Shown here piece after piece: positions 22,247 to 31,596 of a DNA stretch of 33,669 bases. Below the pieces are notes generated by a model. The model was not told where the DNA came from, did not search any database, and worked only from the letters and a program-made list of their open reading frames with translations. The stretch spans positions 1 to 33,669 of the forward strand of contig JAFUPY010000057.1 in assembly GCA_017472565.1 (NCBI GenBank), written 5' to 3'. The translations under genes were made by a program, and so were the position numbers. The DNA is from Eubacterium sp. (GTDB taxonomy: Bacteria > Bacillota > Clostridia > Lachnospirales > Lachnospiraceae). Within the stretch, counting starts at the first letter, position 1, and each line of letters opens with the position of its first letter.

Positions 22247-25200
22247 ATGGCACTGCAGTTTATCATTGGTAGTTCCGGCAGTGGAAAGACGGATTGGATT
22301 TACCGAAAGATGCTTTCCATGGCGGAACAGAACAAGCAGAAAAGTTTTTATATGATTGTTCCTGAGCAGTTTACCATGCAGACGCAAAAGGCATTGGTAG
22401 AACGCTCTAATAACCATGCCATTTTAAATATTGACGTGGTCAGCTTTGACCGTCTGGCGTACCGTGTTTTTGATGAACTGGGAAAAACGGATCTGGTGGT
22501 GCTTGAGGATACCGGCAAAAATCTGATTTTGCGTAAACTGGCGGAGGATTGTAAGGAGCAGTTGACCACGCTGAAGCATCAGGTCCATAAGATCAGTTAC
22601 ATTGACCAGATCAAGTCTCTGATCTCAGAGTTTATGCAATATGGTCTGGAACCGGAGGATCTGGAATGTTATCTGGATCAAATGCAGACCGAATCTGCCC
22701 TTTATTATAAGTTGAAAGACATGCTCCTGCTTTATCAGGCGTTTGATACCTATTTGCGAGAAGGATATGTGACTTCGGAAAAGATTCTGGAAGTGCTGGC
22801 TCAGTCTGTGGAGGAGTCAGAGTTATTAAAGGGGGCTGTGTTTGCCTTTGATGGGTTTACCGGTTTTACTCCGGTGCAGATGAAGCTGGTGCGGGAATTG
22901 CTTTCTGTAGCCGAGACAAGCTATGTAAGTGTGACCATGGATCCGGATGTGGAGCTGTATGCAGATAAGGGTATGCAGGATCTGTTTTACATGAGCCGCA
23001 AGATGACTCGTTCCGTGGCAAGGCTTGCAGGGGATGTGGGCTGTGAGATCGCAGAGCCAATCTTTTTAAAGGCTTCCTGTGAGGATGCAGATATGTCAGG
23101 TACAGATGGGGAAGCATATTCTGGAGAGCTTCTTAGGGGAAGATTTTGCAATAATCCAGTGCTTGCTCACATGGAAAACAATCTGTTCCGTCCACGACAG
23201 TGTTCTTTTGAAAAGGAAACCGTGACAATTTGTCCGAAGACTGGCAAAACGCAATCCATAGAAGCGATCTCGATGCATTCTTTGGCAACACCGAGAGATG
23301 AACTGTTATATGCGGCCTCTCAGATTCGCAGCCTGATCAAACAGCATGGCTATCGCTATCAGGACTTTGCCATTGTCAGCGGCAATGTTGCCGGTTATGA
23401 AAAGTATGCCAGGGAAATCTTTGACATGTATGAGATTCCTTACTTTTCTGATGTAAAAGAGACGATTTACTATCATCCATTTACCGAATGGGTGAGAGCG
23501 TTTATAGAGATGATTGAAACGGGATTTGCCTATGACAGTGTGTTCCGTTATTTGCGATGTGGTCTGTCCGGATTTTCTATGGAAGAAATCGACATTCTGG
23601 ACAATTATGTGTTGGAGCGTGGTATCCGCAGCTTTCAGAAATGGAAGGAAAAGTGGGTGCATCCATCCAGACAGACCGGTCGTGGTATAAAGAAGACAGA
23701 GGAGGAAAAATTAGCAGCGCTGCTGCAGTTAAATGGACTGCGGGAGCGGTTTGTTGCCCAGGTTACGCCTGTTTATGAGCAGGTGGAAAAGGGGCAGGTG
23801 TCTGTGTTTTCCATGACCCAGGCATTGTATCAGGTCATGGTTGACCTTGCAATCCAGCAACAGTTAAAGGACAGGCAGGGAGCTCATGAGAAAGCAGGCA
23901 ACGAATATCTGGCGGCATCTTATGGACAGATTTATAAAATTGTCATTGACTTGCTGGACAAGGTGGTGGATTTGCTTGGCAATGAGACCATGTCTGTGCG
24001 GGAGTATGGAGAGATTCTGGATGCAGGATTTTTAGCAGCCAAGGTGGGAACCATTCCGCCGGGCGCGGATTGTGTTATCCTTGGTGACATTGAGCGAACC
24101 CGCCTGGATCACATCAAGGTGCTGTTTTTCCTTGGGGTAAACGATGGTATTGTACCAAAGATGGCAGACCGTAAAAATCTGTTGTCTCAGTATGACAGAG
24201 AACGTATGGCGGCAGATGCGATTGAACTGGCGCCAACCACCCGTGAACAGGTATTTTTACAGAAGTTTTATCTGTATTTGAATATGACAAAGCCAGAGGA
24301 TGCGCTTGTGATGACCTATGCCCGCATGGACAGTATGGGTACAGCGCAAAAGCCGTCCTATCTGGTGAATACGATCCGGCAGATGTTTCCTTGCCTTACT
24401 GTACAGGAAATCGAAGCGGATTTTAACGATGAAATGATGACTGCAAAAAGCAGTACAAAACAATATTTAAAAGGTTTGATGAATGCTCAGCAGGGATTGG
24501 TTTCCAGGGATTTTGCTGCCCTGCATCAGTGGCGCATGAACCAGCCGGCATACAGGCAAAGCACAGAACGATTGTTAGATGCCGCCTTTGCCGTCTTTGA
24601 TGGAGAAACACTTTCTCCGGAACTGGCAAAAAAGCTGTATGGAACAACCTTGTACAATTCAGTAACAAGGCTGGAACAGTTTTTCAAGTGTGCCTATGCA
24701 CATTTCCTTCAGTATGGGCTGCGCCTTGCGGAACGTTCGGAGTACAGTTTTGAGGCATCGGATATGGGAACCGTGTTCCATGATTCCATTGAGTGTTATT
24801 GCCGCAAAATGTGGGAAGCAGAGTATGACTGGTTTACCATTACAGAAGATGCCCAGGAGCGTATTCTTGGGGAGGCGGTTTCTGAGACACTTTTGTCTAT
24901 GGACACAGGTGTATTGTTGGATTCTGCCAGAAGTCAATATATGACCACACGGATTTCTAACATTCTGGGACGCAGTGTATGGGCACTGACCAAGCAGATT
25001 CGTAAGGGTAAGTTTGCGCCAATGGCATATGAAACATCCTTTTTCCAGGAGTTGGATCTGGAAGATGTTCAGATGGTGATAACAGGCAGAATTGATCGAC
25101 TGGATACCTACGAAAACGATCAGCAGATGTATGTAAAGGTCATGGATTACAAGTCCGGTAAGAAGGATTTTGACCTGCAGAATGTATATAATGGTCAGGG

Positions 25201-25777
25201 CTTGCAGCTTGCAGTGTACATGCACAGTGCTATTGAAAAACTGCAGGAAAAGTACAAGGATAAGGATGTGATTCCAGCAGGCATGCTGTACTATCATTTG
25301 GAGGATCCAATGGTGGAAGCAGAGGCCGGCATGGAGGAAGCCGATATTGACCAGAAGATTTTTGAAAAACTTCGCCCGACAGGATTGGTGAATGCAGATA
25401 CTGCAGTGTTAGATAAGCTGGATCTGCAGTTGACAGAAGCAAAGGGCAAGTCGGATGTAATCCCTGTAACCTTAAATAAAGACGGCTCTTTGAGTAAGCG
25501 CGGGTGCTCCACAGCAACCAGAGAGCAGTTTCAGATCTTGGATGATTTTGTGATAGACAAGATGAAACAGGCAGGAGTGGATATCATGAGCGGAATCATC
25601 GACCCGCATCCTCTTGCCACAGACACCATCGATGGCTGTGAGTGGTGTCCATATCAGGATATTTGTGGATTTGATGTGCGCATTCCCGGATATGAGAAAA
25701 ATCAGCCGGAGACATTTTCCGAGGAAGAACTCTGGGAGAAGATGTCTCAAAAGACAAGCCTGGAGGCAGGATTATGA
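22247..25777 (+). CDS. addB: AddB, subunit of the ATP-dependent helicase-nuclease AddAB
   Basis: This 1176-residue protein is AddB, which with AddA processes double-strand breaks and recognises Chi for RecA loading. It opens with a Walker A motif (IGSSGSGKT, residues 7-15). The C-terminal nuclease domain has D967-Y-K969 (VMDYKSGKKDFD). The four cysteines of the iron-sulphur staple are present: C815 (FFKCAYAHF) and C1131, C1134, C1140 (CEWCPYQDIC), the same spacing as in Bacillus AddB. Length is normal. A GAAAGGG lies before the ATG. The stop overlaps the addA start by four bases (ATGA), so the subunits are translationally coupled. Confidence 0.97.
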   Translation: MALQFIIGSSGSGKTDWIYRKMLSMAEQNKQKSFYMIVPEQFTMQTQKALVERSNNHAILNIDVVSFDRLAYRVFDELGKTDLVVLEDTGKNLILRKLAEDCKEQLTTLKHQVHKISYIDQIKSLISEFMQYGLEPEDLECYLDQMQTESALYYKLKDMLLLYQAFDTYLREGYVTSEKILEVLAQSVEESELLKGAVFAFDGFTGFTPVQMKLVRELLSVAETSYVSVTMDPDVELYADKGMQDLFYMSRKMTRSVARLAGDVGCEIAEPIFLKASCEDADMSGTDGEAYSGELLRGRFCNNPVLAHMENNLFRPRQCSFEKETVTICPKTGKTQSIEAISMHSLATPRDELLYAASQIRSLIKQHGYRYQDFAIVSGNVAGYEKYAREIFDMYEIPYFSDVKETIYYHPFTEWVRAFIEMIETGFAYDSVFRYLRCGLSGFSMEEIDILDNYVLERGIRSFQKWKEKWVHPSRQTGRGIKKTEEEKLAALLQLNGLRERFVAQVTPVYEQVEKGQVSVFSMTQALYQVMVDLAIQQQLKDRQGAHEKAGNEYLAASYGQIYKIVIDLLDKVVDLLGNETMSVREYGEILDAGFLAAKVGTIPPGADCVILGDIERTRLDHIKVLFFLGVNDGIVPKMADRKNLLSQYDRERMAADAIELAPTTREQVFLQKFYLYLNMTKPEDALVMTYARMDSMGTAQKPSYLVNTIRQMFPCLTVQEIEADFNDEMMTAKSSTKQYLKGLMNAQQGLVSRDFAALHQWRMNQPAYRQSTERLLDAAFAVFDGETLSPELAKKLYGTTLYNSVTRLEQFFKCAYAHFLQYGLRLAERSEYSFEASDMGTVFHDSIECYCRKMWEAEYDWFTITEDAQERILGEAVSETLLSMDTGVLLDSARSQYMTTRISNILGRSVWALTKQIRKGKFAPMAYETSFFQELDLEDVQMVITGRIDRLDTYENDQQMYVKVMDYKSGKKDFDLQNVYNGQGLQLAVYMHSAIEKLQEKYKDKDVIPAGMLYYHLEDPMVEAEAGMEEADIDQKIFEKLRPTGLVNADTAVLDKLDLQLTEAKGKSDVIPVTLNKDGSLSKRGCSTATREQFQILDDFVIDKMKQAGVDIMSGIIDPHPLATDTIDGCEWCPYQDICGFDVRIPGYEKNQPETFSEEELWEKMSQKTSLEAGL

Positions 25778-28700
25778 GTGTAAAGTGGACCGACAGACAA
25801 CAACAGGTCATAGATTTGCATAATAGAAACCTTTTGGTGGCAGCAGCAGCTGGTTCCGGTAAGACAGCGGTTTTGGTAGAGCGTATGATTCAGATGATCA
25901 CCCGCAAGGAAGCCCCTGTGGATATTGACCGGTTGCTGGTGGTAACGTTTACCAATGCAGCGGCAGCCCAGATGCGGGAACGAATTGGCGCAGCTCTTGA
26001 GGCGGCTCTAAAGGCGGATCCGGACAACGTGCACTTGCAGACCCAGGTGACGCTTCTTCATAATGCCCAGATTTCTACCATTCACAGCTTTGGTCTGCAT
26101 GTAATCCGCAATCATTTTTATCAGATTGACCTGGATCCGGCTTTTCGTATTGGTGATGAGCGTGAGATCGACATGCTAAAAGACGATGTGCTGGAAAAAG
26201 TAATGGAAGCCGCTTATGCAAAAGGCGACCAGACATTTTTGGATTTTGTGAAGGCCTATAGCAACACAAAAAATGATAAAAACATCTGCGAGATGATTTT
26301 GGCATTTCACAGCTATGCAGACAGTTATCCATGGCCATTAGAGTGGCTGGAAGGTTGTGTGGAACTGTATCAGTGCGATTCGGTAGAAAGCTTTAATCAG
26401 CAGCCCTGGGTCGGTGAATTGATGGCGTATGTCCACGAACTGACAGTCGGTTTTGAAGAACGGTTGTTTTATGCCCAGAGATTGGCATTGGAGCCGGAGG
26501 GACCACAGTTATTCGCAGAAACCATAGAAAAGGATCTTGCATTTTTGGATGCCTTACAGAAGTGTGAATCCTATTCTGCCTGTTATCAGTTGTTGACGGA
26601 CATGGAGTTTGCCCAGCTGTCCCGTAAAAAGCAGGTCTGTGATACCGCGTTACGAGAGTCCGTTAAGTCTATTCGCAATGATGTGAAAAAGCAGTTGGAA
26701 AAGCTGCGGGATACCTACTTTTCCTATGCACCGGCAGAGCAGGTACAGATGCTTGTGGATGAGCGTCCGATGATGGAAGTGCTGATCGGACTCACCAGGG
26801 ACTTTATGGAACGGTTTGCCAAAGCTAAGGATGAGAAAAATATCATTGACTTTGGAGACATAGAGCACTATACTTTAAAAATTTTGGTGGACGAAAAAAC
26901 CAAGCTGCCAACGGCAACTGCCAGAGAATATCAGGAGCGTTTCTGCGAAATTATGATTGATGAGTATCAGGACAGCAACTATGTCCAGGAAGCGCTTTTG
27001 ACAGCAGTTTCACGTCAGCAAAACGGAGAGAATAACATGTTCATGGTTGGGGACGTAAAGCAGAGTATTTACCGTTTCCGATTGGCGCGTCCGGAGCTTT
27101 TTATGGACAAGTACAGACGCTTTCAGACAGAGGATGCGGATGGTGGAAGTCAGCGTATCGACCTGCATCACAACTTCCGAAGCCGACCAGAGATTTTACA
27201 GTTTACCAATGATGTCTTTTTCCACATTATGGAGGAAGACATGGGAAATATTAGATACGATGATGAAGCGGCGCTGTATCCGGGCAGAGACTTTGAAGAA
27301 CCGCCAAAGCCAACCACATTTGTGCCAGAAGTCCTTGCTATCGTAGCGGAGAATGATATAGAAGACAAAATTGCCCATGAGGCGCGGGTGGTGGCCACCA
27401 GGATTCGTCAGATGACAGATCCGATGACCGCAGATGGGTATTGCCCGGAATATCGGGATATTGTCATTTTAGTCCATGCCATGAAGGGCTGGAGTGATAT
27501 CTTCTTAAAAGTATTTGCAGAGGAAGGGATTCCACTGATCAGTTCCTCAAGAAGCGGTTATTTTTCAGCGACTGAGGTGCAGACGGTACTTCAGCTTTTA
27601 AAGGTGCTGAACAATCCAAGACAGGATATTGCTCTGGCAGGGGTATTAAAGTCTCCAATTGGAGGCATGACTGCCACAGAGCTTGCCCAGATCAAGGCCG
27701 CTTTCCCGGAATTGACCTTCTATGAAGCTGTTGCAAGATGGAATGCTCTTACAGGAGAAGACGCAGCAGCGATTGTAAAAGAAAAAATTGCAGACAGTGA
27801 GCAGTTGTTGCAGATGCATGAAAAGGTAACTGGATTTTTTGCATTTGTATCCAGGATGAGGGAACAGATTCCGGACACGCCGATTCATGAACTGATTCAA
27901 AGGATTTATCAGGAGACAGGGTATCTTGATTATGTGACCGCTCTTCCCGGTGGCGAGCGTCGCCGAGCCAATCTGGATATGCTGGTGGAACTGGCGATTT
28001 CCTATGAAAACACCAGTTATCAGGGTCTGTTTGACTTTGTCCGCTATATTGAAAAAATGCTTCGTATGGAACTGGATTACGGTGAAGCGGAGCTTGTCAG
28101 CGAGCAGGAAAATGCAGTTCGCATGATGACCATTCACAAGAGTAAAGGTCTGGAATTCCCAGTGGTATTTGTCTGTGGCATGGGCAAAGAGTTCAATCTG
28201 ATGGGGCTTAACAATGCCTTGATTTTTCATCCAAAATACGGGGCAGGACTTCGCTGGCTTGGCAAGGAAAAAAGAGTAAAGAAAAATGCTCTGGCAAGAC
28301 AGGTCTTTGGTCTCTTAGAACGTCGGGAACTGTTAGGGGAAGAACAGCGACTGTTGTATGTTGCTCTGACCAGAGCAAAAGAAAAGCTGATTCTCACCGG
28401 TATCATCAAGGACAAGGAAAAGTACAATGGGTTTGCCTTGCATGAGCGAGAAGTGCTGTCATTTACAGAGCGTATGGATGCCAAATGCTTCTGGGACTGG
28501 GTATTGCCGGCGATTTACAGAGGCAATGTTTCCTGTAACCTGCAGTCAATGGATTCCAGTTATATTGAGCAGGGGCGCACATTGCAGATGATATCCCGCA
28601 CAAAACAACGGGAGCAGTTGTTGGAAGCATTAAAGCAGACAGACGAAGAAGCGTTTTCACAGGTCGATGCAATGCTGCGCTGGACCTACCCGCATGCAGC

Positions 28701-29367
28701 AAGTACGGCCTTAAAGCAGAAAGTATCCGTATCCGAAATCAAGCATCGATTCATGGAGCAGCAGAACCTGGAAGATGCAGTATCTCTCCACAAAGAGCAG
28801 GAAGTGATGCCATATATTCCACGATTTGCAGACCGCATCGATGAGGAAAATGCGGGAGCACTTCGCGGTACCGCCATGCATCGTTATCTGGAATGCTTTG
28901 ACTTTGCCAAAATGGCGGACGTGGGTGTTGCAGAACAGCTAGAAGCAATGAGCCAGTCCGGCAGATTATCCGATGACCTGCGGGGCAGACTCAACTTGAA
29001 ACAAATCGAACAATTCCTTTCCACCGACGAGGCAAAACGAATGGCAGCAGCGGATATAGCAGGCAATCTGTACCGGGAAAAACCATTTGTGATGTCCATT
29101 CCAGCATCGCAAGTCTGGGAAGGTGCATCTGAGGATGATCCGGTTTTAGTACAGGGTATCGTGGATGTATTCTGGATGGAAGAGGACGGCATTACGTTGC
29201 TTGATTACAAGACAGATGCGGTGTCTGAACCAGAAGAGTTGGTGCGACGCTATAAAGTGCAGTTAGAATTATACGCGGGAGCATTATCTCGAGTATTTGA
29301 CAATTGCAAGGTAAAGGATATTTTGATATATTCATTTAAGTTAAATAAAATGATTTCTATGGAGTAA
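25774..29367 (+). CDS. addA: AddA, helicase-nuclease subunit of AddAB
   Basis: This is a 1197-residue UvrD/Rep-type SF1A helicase with a C-terminal nuclease domain. Motifs include Walker A AAAGSGKT (K30), TFTNAAAAQMRERI (motif Ia), D396-E397 in DEYQDSN (motif II), GDVKQSIYRFR (motif III), MTIHKSKGLEFPVVF (motif V) and LLYVALTRAKEKL (motif VI). The nuclease signature is LLDYKTDAV with D1144 and K1146. It unwinds DNA in complex with AddB and cuts one strand. It begins at the ATGA overlap with addB and ends six bases before the maf gene. Confidence 0.97.
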   Translation: MSVKWTDRQQQVIDLHNRNLLVAAAAGSGKTAVLVERMIQMITRKEAPVDIDRLLVVTFTNAAAAQMRERIGAALEAALKADPDNVHLQTQVTLLHNAQISTIHSFGLHVIRNHFYQIDLDPAFRIGDEREIDMLKDDVLEKVMEAAYAKGDQTFLDFVKAYSNTKNDKNICEMILAFHSYADSYPWPLEWLEGCVELYQCDSVESFNQQPWVGELMAYVHELTVGFEERLFYAQRLALEPEGPQLFAETIEKDLAFLDALQKCESYSACYQLLTDMEFAQLSRKKQVCDTALRESVKSIRNDVKKQLEKLRDTYFSYAPAEQVQMLVDERPMMEVLIGLTRDFMERFAKAKDEKNIIDFGDIEHYTLKILVDEKTKLPTATAREYQERFCEIMIDEYQDSNYVQEALLTAVSRQQNGENNMFMVGDVKQSIYRFRLARPELFMDKYRRFQTEDADGGSQRIDLHHNFRSRPEILQFTNDVFFHIMEEDMGNIRYDDEAALYPGRDFEEPPKPTTFVPEVLAIVAENDIEDKIAHEARVVATRIRQMTDPMTADGYCPEYRDIVILVHAMKGWSDIFLKVFAEEGIPLISSSRSGYFSATEVQTVLQLLKVLNNPRQDIALAGVLKSPIGGMTATELAQIKAAFPELTFYEAVARWNALTGEDAAAIVKEKIADSEQLLQMHEKVTGFFAFVSRMREQIPDTPIHELIQRIYQETGYLDYVTALPGGERRRANLDMLVELAISYENTSYQGLFDFVRYIEKMLRMELDYGEAELVSEQENAVRMMTIHKSKGLEFPVVFVCGMGKEFNLMGLNNALIFHPKYGAGLRWLGKEKRVKKNALARQVFGLLERRELLGEEQRLLYVALTRAKEKLILTGIIKDKEKYNGFALHEREVLSFTERMDAKCFWDWVLPAIYRGNVSCNLQSMDSSYIEQGRTLQMISRTKQREQLLEALKQTDEEAFSQVDAMLRWTYPHAASTALKQKVSVSEIKHRFMEQQNLEDAVSLHKEQEVMPYIPRFADRIDEENAGALRGTAMHRYLECFDFAKMADVGVAEQLEAMSQSGRLSDDLRGRLNLKQIEQFLSTDEAKRMAAADIAGNLYREKPFVMSIPASQVWEGASEDDPVLVQGIVDVFWMEEDGITLLDYKTDAVSEPEELVRRYKVQLELYAGALSRVFDNCKVKDILIYSFKLNKMISME

Positions 29368-29372
29368 CAAAC

Positions 29373-30125
29373 ATGATCAAATGGGTGTTGGCGTCCAAAT
29401 CGCCAAGAAGAAAAGAATTATTTGAGCAGATGGAGGTTCCTTTTGAAATCCATCCGTCTGTTGGAGAAGAACATATTACAACCACGGATCCGGAAGTGGC
29501 AGTTGTGCAGTTGGCAGAGCAGAAAGCACAGGAAGTGGCACTGTTGTACATGAATATTATGGATGCCCAGTTGTCCTCTACCGTACAGTGGATGATGGAA
29601 GAACGCAATCAGGAATACAGCAAGGAATCCAACCAGAAGGTGGATGGATATATGATTGTTGGCGCTGATACTATCGTGGTTTACGAAGGCCAGATTTTAG
29701 GCAAGCCAAAGGACGAGGAAGAAGCGATTGCCATGCTGGAAAAGCTGTCCGGAAAGACTCATCAGGTGTACACGGGAGTTTGTCAGATCCTGATTACATC
29801 CAAGGGAATGGACACTAACAGCTTCTTTGAAAAAACAGATGTGACCTTCCATCGTCTGCGCTACAGCGAGATTCAGTCTTATGTAAAAAGCGGCGACCCT
29901 ATGGACAAAGCCGGAGCGTATGGGATTCAGGGCAAGTTTGCTCTCTATGTGAAAAAGATTGATGGAGACTACAACAATGTAGTAGGTCTGCCAATCAGTA
30001 AGTTATATCAGGAAACAAGAAGAATGTTTCCACTGGTATTTCTTCCGACCGGATGCAGTTGTGGAAAGGAAGGCTGCAACTGTGATGTGCAGGGGCTGAT
30101 CAATCTCTCAAAACAGGATTTTTAA
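29373..30125 (+). CDS. maf: Maf family nucleoside triphosphate pyrophosphatase with Cys-rich tail
   Basis: Maf proteins hydrolyse dTTP/UTP or modified nucleotides to monophosphates and affect septum formation. Hallmarks seen are ASKSPRRKEL at the N-terminus, the catalytic D99 in VGADTIV, GKPKDEEEA, LSGKTHQVYTGV and MDKAGAYGIQG. At 250 residues it is longer than the usual 185-200. An insert of about 25-30 residues (about 60-90, including TVQWMMEERNQEYSKES) precedes the catalytic strand, and the tail has C228-S-C230...C235-N-C237, a possible metal site not part of standard Maf. It lies six bases after addA and is probably cotranscribed. Confidence 0.93.
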   Translation: MIKWVLASKSPRRKELFEQMEVPFEIHPSVGEEHITTTDPEVAVVQLAEQKAQEVALLYMNIMDAQLSSTVQWMMEERNQEYSKESNQKVDGYMIVGADTIVVYEGQILGKPKDEEEAIAMLEKLSGKTHQVYTGVCQILITSKGMDTNSFFEKTDVTFHRLRYSEIQSYVKSGDPMDKAGAYGIQGKFALYVKKIDGDYNNVVGLPISKLYQETRRMFPLVFLPTGCSCGKEGCNCDVQGLINLSKQDF

Positions 30126-30135
30126 GTTAACTTAA
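30122..30135. other. Perfect 14-base palindrome after maf
   Basis: TTAAGTTAACTTAA overlaps the maf stop codon and is followed by six A residues. It could be a protein-binding site before the small acidic gene. As RNA the stem has only two G-C pairs and no loop, so a terminator is unlikely. Confidence 0.4.
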
Positions 30136-30192
30136 AAAAGTTAGAATTAAAACAACGTAGGATTTAAGTGAACAATCAAAGGAGGATCCTTC

Positions 30193-30453
30193 ATGGCAAT
30201 GTATGAAAAAATCGTTTTGGATACATTTTTAGAAAAACAGTTGCAGCTGTTCCCAGAAACAGTGGCAGAAGATGCTGAGGAAGCAGATGATTTCTTAGAC
30301 ATGATGATGGCAGTTGTCTGCAAGAACTTAAAAGAAGTAAAAAAATACTTAGAAGACAGCGATGCGGATATCGTTGGTATGAGCGATCAGGAAATTGAAG
30401 AATCCGCAGAAGTATTCAAGCTTCCAGATGGCAGATATCTGGTGGTACTGTAA
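30193..30453 (+). CDS. Small acidic hypothetical protein
   Basis: This 86-residue protein is strongly acidic (AEDAEEADDFLDMMMAV; EDSDADIVGMSDQEIEESAEVF) with no membrane segment or cysteine cluster (one Cys). An excellent AAAGGAGG (30178-30185) lies seven bases upstream, so it is probably well translated. The C-terminal LPDGRYLVVL suggests a small beta hairpin after helical segments. I do not recognise the family. It is placed between maf and the parvulin-like lipoprotein gene, whose ribosome binding site overlaps its stop codon, so the two are likely coupled. Confidence 0.8.
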   Translation: MAMYEKIVLDTFLEKQLQLFPETVAEDAEEADDFLDMMMAVVCKNLKEVKKYLEDSDADIVGMSDQEIEESAEVFKLPDGRYLVVL

Positions 30454-30466
30454 GGAGATTGTCCGT

Positions 30467-31441
30467 ATGCGAAAGATGAAAATAATAGCATTTTTGATGG
30501 CAGCAGTGCTGCTCGTAGCCAGTGTGGTTGGCTGCTCTGGCGGTGCGTCATCCACAAGTGCGGTTTTTAAGATTGGCAAAGAAAAATGCTCCATGACAGA
30601 AGCGAAGATTCTGCTGGTGAATTACCAGAATCAGTATCGTGATGTGTATGGGGTAGATCTTTGGAAAGCTACAGAAAATGACAATCAGGAGCTGGAAAGC
30701 TACATCAAGGATCTGACCATTTCTCAGCTCGCTGAGATTTATATGATGGCATATATTGGTGAAGATCAGGATATGGAACTGACAGACGTAGAATTAGAGC
30801 ATGTTCAGGCGGCAGCAGCGGCGTATTATGGCTCTTTAAACGATGCAGAAAAGGATTATTTTGGTGCATCTGAAAAAGACATGGAAGCACTGTATGAAAA
30901 GTATGCGATGGCAAGAAAAGTGTTTGCTACATTGACACAGAACGTTAGTCAGGAAGTTAGCGATGATGATGCCAGAGTCATGTCCGTGATGCAGATTTAT
31001 ACGGAGGACAAAGCAACAGCAACGACTGCATACAACAAAGTAAAAAGTGGAAGCGAGTTTTCTGCAGTGGCTGCTACTTATGACGAGTCAGGCACAATTA
31101 ATACAACCGTTGATCGTCTGTCAGTGCCAGCAGAAGCAGAAGATGCAGTGTTTGACCTGTCCAATGAAGAATATACACCTGTGCTTGAAACCGCAGATGG
31201 ATATTATATTTACTATTGTGTAAATAATTATGAAGAAAGTTTGACAGAAGAAAACAAAGAAAAAGTATTGGCGGCCCGCATGGAAGAAGCAGTGGCGTCT
31301 ACCTATGAAACCTATGCAGCGTCTACGGATTCCAGGATGTATGCAGATGCCTGGGAACAGGTGAAGGTCAATACAGACGAAGCTCTTACAACTATTACCT
31401 TCTTCGATGTGTTTGAAGAGTATTGTGGGGCAGATTATTAA
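30467..31441 (+). CDS. Parvulin/PrsA-like lipoprotein
   Basis: This is a 324-residue secreted lipoprotein. The signal peptide MRKMKIIAFLMAAVLLVASVVG ends in a lipobox with the lipidated C23. A SurA/PrsA-type N-terminal helical region follows, then a PpiC-like segment (residues about 165-260: KVKSGSEFSAVAATYDESG, DRLSVPAEAEDAVFDLSNEEYTPVLETADGYYIYY). The usual parvulin active-site His and Cys/Asp residues are not evident, so it is probably a folding chaperone more than an isomerase. The start follows AAGGAG (30452-30457), which overlaps the preceding stop; an in-frame ATG 24 codons earlier falls inside the upstream gene and would spoil the signal peptide. Confidence 0.87.
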   Translation: MRKMKIIAFLMAAVLLVASVVGCSGGASSTSAVFKIGKEKCSMTEAKILLVNYQNQYRDVYGVDLWKATENDNQELESYIKDLTISQLAEIYMMAYIGEDQDMELTDVELEHVQAAAAAYYGSLNDAEKDYFGASEKDMEALYEKYAMARKVFATLTQNVSQEVSDDDARVMSVMQIYTEDKATATTAYNKVKSGSEFSAVAATYDESGTINTTVDRLSVPAEAEDAVFDLSNEEYTPVLETADGYYIYYCVNNYEESLTEENKEKVLAARMEEAVASTYETYAASTDSRMYADAWEQVKVNTDEALTTITFFDVFEEYCGADY

Positions 31442-31455
31442 TAGAATTGTTAAAT

Positions 31456-31530
31456 GAGACTGAAAAAATATTGGCTCTTAAAAACCTTAGAACGGTTTTC
31501 GCGAGGCAATATTTCTTTCAGTCTCTTTTT
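31456..31530 (+). ncRNA. Structured 3' terminator RNA with conserved 41-base core, copy 2
   Basis: A perfect outer helix GAGACTGAAA/TTTCAGTCTC (31456-31465, 31516-31525) continues through an A-U stretch into the core at 31470-31510, and a T run follows. The core repeats that at 22115-22155 with three changes: one compensatory pair (C-G at 22126/22144 becomes A-T at 31481/31499) and one loop G to A. The G-G mismatch, the TTA/CGC internal loop and a single unpaired C on the 3' side of the A-U helix are the same in both. It ends the lipoprotein transcript and faces the convergent htpG gene. Confidence 0.75.
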
Positions 31531-31535
31531 AGTGC

Positions 31536-31569
31536 CATAAAAATAAGAGAATCCCAGCATGGAATCCTC
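31536..31569 (-). terminator. Terminator of htpG
   Basis: Read on the minus strand, GAGGATTCC (31569-31561) pairs with GGGATTCTC (31555-31547) using two G-U pairs around a 5-base loop, followed by TTATTTTTATG. On the plus strand the stem would have two mismatches, so it works for htpG only. Confidence 0.8.
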
Positions 31570-31596
31570 CTATTTCTATAGTAAACAAGGGGTATC

